This document shows, piece after piece, positions 5,694 through 5,830 of a stretch of DNA of 5,830 nucleotides. Source of the DNA: Acidobacteriota bacterium. Its GTDB lineage: Bacteria; Acidobacteriota; Blastocatellia; Pyrinomonadales; Pyrinomonadaceae. The stretch's first letter is position 1; each line of letters begins with the position of its first letter. Below the pieces are notes generated by a model. The model was given only the letters and a program-made list of their open reading frames with translations, did no database searches and had not been told where the DNA came from. The DNA lies in contig JAIVGV010000398.1 of assembly GCA_020201365.1 (NCBI GenBank), positions 1 to 5,830 on the forward strand, written 5' to 3'. The translations under genes and the position numbers were made by a program.

Positions 5694-5714
5694 GCGCCGC
5701 CGGGCTTGCGGCGC
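5694..5714. repeat. Second, smaller GC-rich inverted repeat
   Basis: GCGCCGC (5694-5700) pairs with GCGGCGC (5708-5714) around seven bases, 11 bp after the larger hairpin. An alternative pairing CGGGC (5701-5705) / GCCCG (5713-5717) competes with it. With this base composition it could be chance. Confidence 0.4.
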
Positions 5715-5727
5715 CCGCAAATTAGCC

Positions 5728-5758
5728 GAAACCTTTTGACTCCATATATCGTCTTAAG
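5728..5758 (+). promoter_or_regulatory. Candidate ECF-sigma-type promoter for the rightward PadR gene
   Basis: GAAACCTTTT (5728-5737) followed by CGTC (5750-5753), with 16 bases between GAAACC and CGTC, matches the general plan of ECF sigma promoters (an AAC-containing -35 and a CGTC -10). An overlapping sigma-70 reading also exists: TTGACT (5736-5741), 17 bp, TAATCT (5759-5764). Either would start transcription just before or within the ATG cluster at 5765-5773. This fits the lack of a ribosome site. Confidence 0.45.
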
Positions 5759-5764
5759 TAATCT

Positions 5765-5830
5765 ATGGCTATGCCACATATATCGCAGATGTTCGACCGC
5801 GAGCTGAAGAAGGGGAGCGCCGAGCTGATG
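5765..5830 (+). CDS. N-terminus of a second PadR-family regulator (partial, runs off the window)
   Basis: The frame gives MAMPHISQMFDRELKKGSAE and then LM at the window edge. DRELKKGSAEL followed by an aliphatic residue is the characteristic opening of another PadR subtype common in Acidobacteriota ('ELKKGSAELLILSLLE...RHGYEI'), distinct from the GDKTDIWQGTL type encoded to the left. Three in-frame ATGs (5765, 5771, 5789) could be the start, and none has a Shine-Dalgarno sequence. The first is given because the likely promoter ends just before it, but conserved residues begin only after the ATG at 5789. The gene is divergent from the padR-ADOP operon, with about 205 bp between start codons. 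By family habit a second ADOP permease may follow outside the window. The family call rests on 14 recognisable residues. Confidence 0.65.
   Translation, partial: MAMPHISQMFDRELKKGSAELM

Noticed and set aside
5219..5779. N-terminal extension of the ADOP frame by 187 residues
   Set aside because: It overlaps padR completely in another frame and has Arg/Gly/Pro-rich unconserved sequence. The internal ATG at 5218 has a proper ribosome site and matches the family N-terminus.

Overview
The window is GC-rich bacterial DNA with densely packed genes on both strands. It most likely comes from an Acidobacteriota genome. The main evidence is a complete PadR regulator plus ADOP permease pair (the Acidobacterial PadR and 'acidobacterial duplicated orphan permease' families), with the start of a second PadR-type gene diverging from it. 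No plasmid, phage, insertion-sequence or CRISPR signature was seen, and no RNA gene was recognised.

Layout, left to right. (1) Positions 1-183 (+) hold the C-terminal 60 residues of a protein that resembles the tail of YncE/alkaline-phosphatase-like phosphoesterases. (2) Positions 219-1070 (+) hold a complete AraC-family regulator, apparently read from a promoter that overlaps the upstream stop codon and gives an almost leaderless message. (3) Positions 1071-1646 have no intact gene. They hold a frameshifted remnant of an NTF2-like/DUF4440 protein, a promoter candidate with a 15-bp palindrome in its spacer, and a leader with two hairpins. (4) Positions 1647-2480 (+) hold an alpha/beta hydrolase with a GTG start, a good ribosome site and an atypical nucleophile elbow. 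(5) Positions 2513-5559 (-) form a two-gene operon, padR (5218-5559) then a 901-residue ADOP permease (2513-5218). The two genes overlap by one base (TGATG), and the operon converges on the hydrolase with 32 bp between stops. (6) Positions 5560-5764 are a divergent control region. It holds two matching dyads centred 33 bp apart in front of padR, a perfect 17-bp GC-rich hairpin, and an ECF-sigma-like promoter facing right. (7) From about 5765 (+) a second PadR-family gene begins and runs off the window.

The likely logic of the right half is an autoregulated PadR-permease operon: PadR binds the paired dyads, one of which also covers its own ribosome-binding site. A second PadR cassette of a different subtype, possibly under an alternative sigma factor, is transcribed away from it. 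The left half is three unrelated-looking genes and a decaying one. I found no convincing new multi-gene system. The parts most worth a second look are the control sequences between the two PadR genes.
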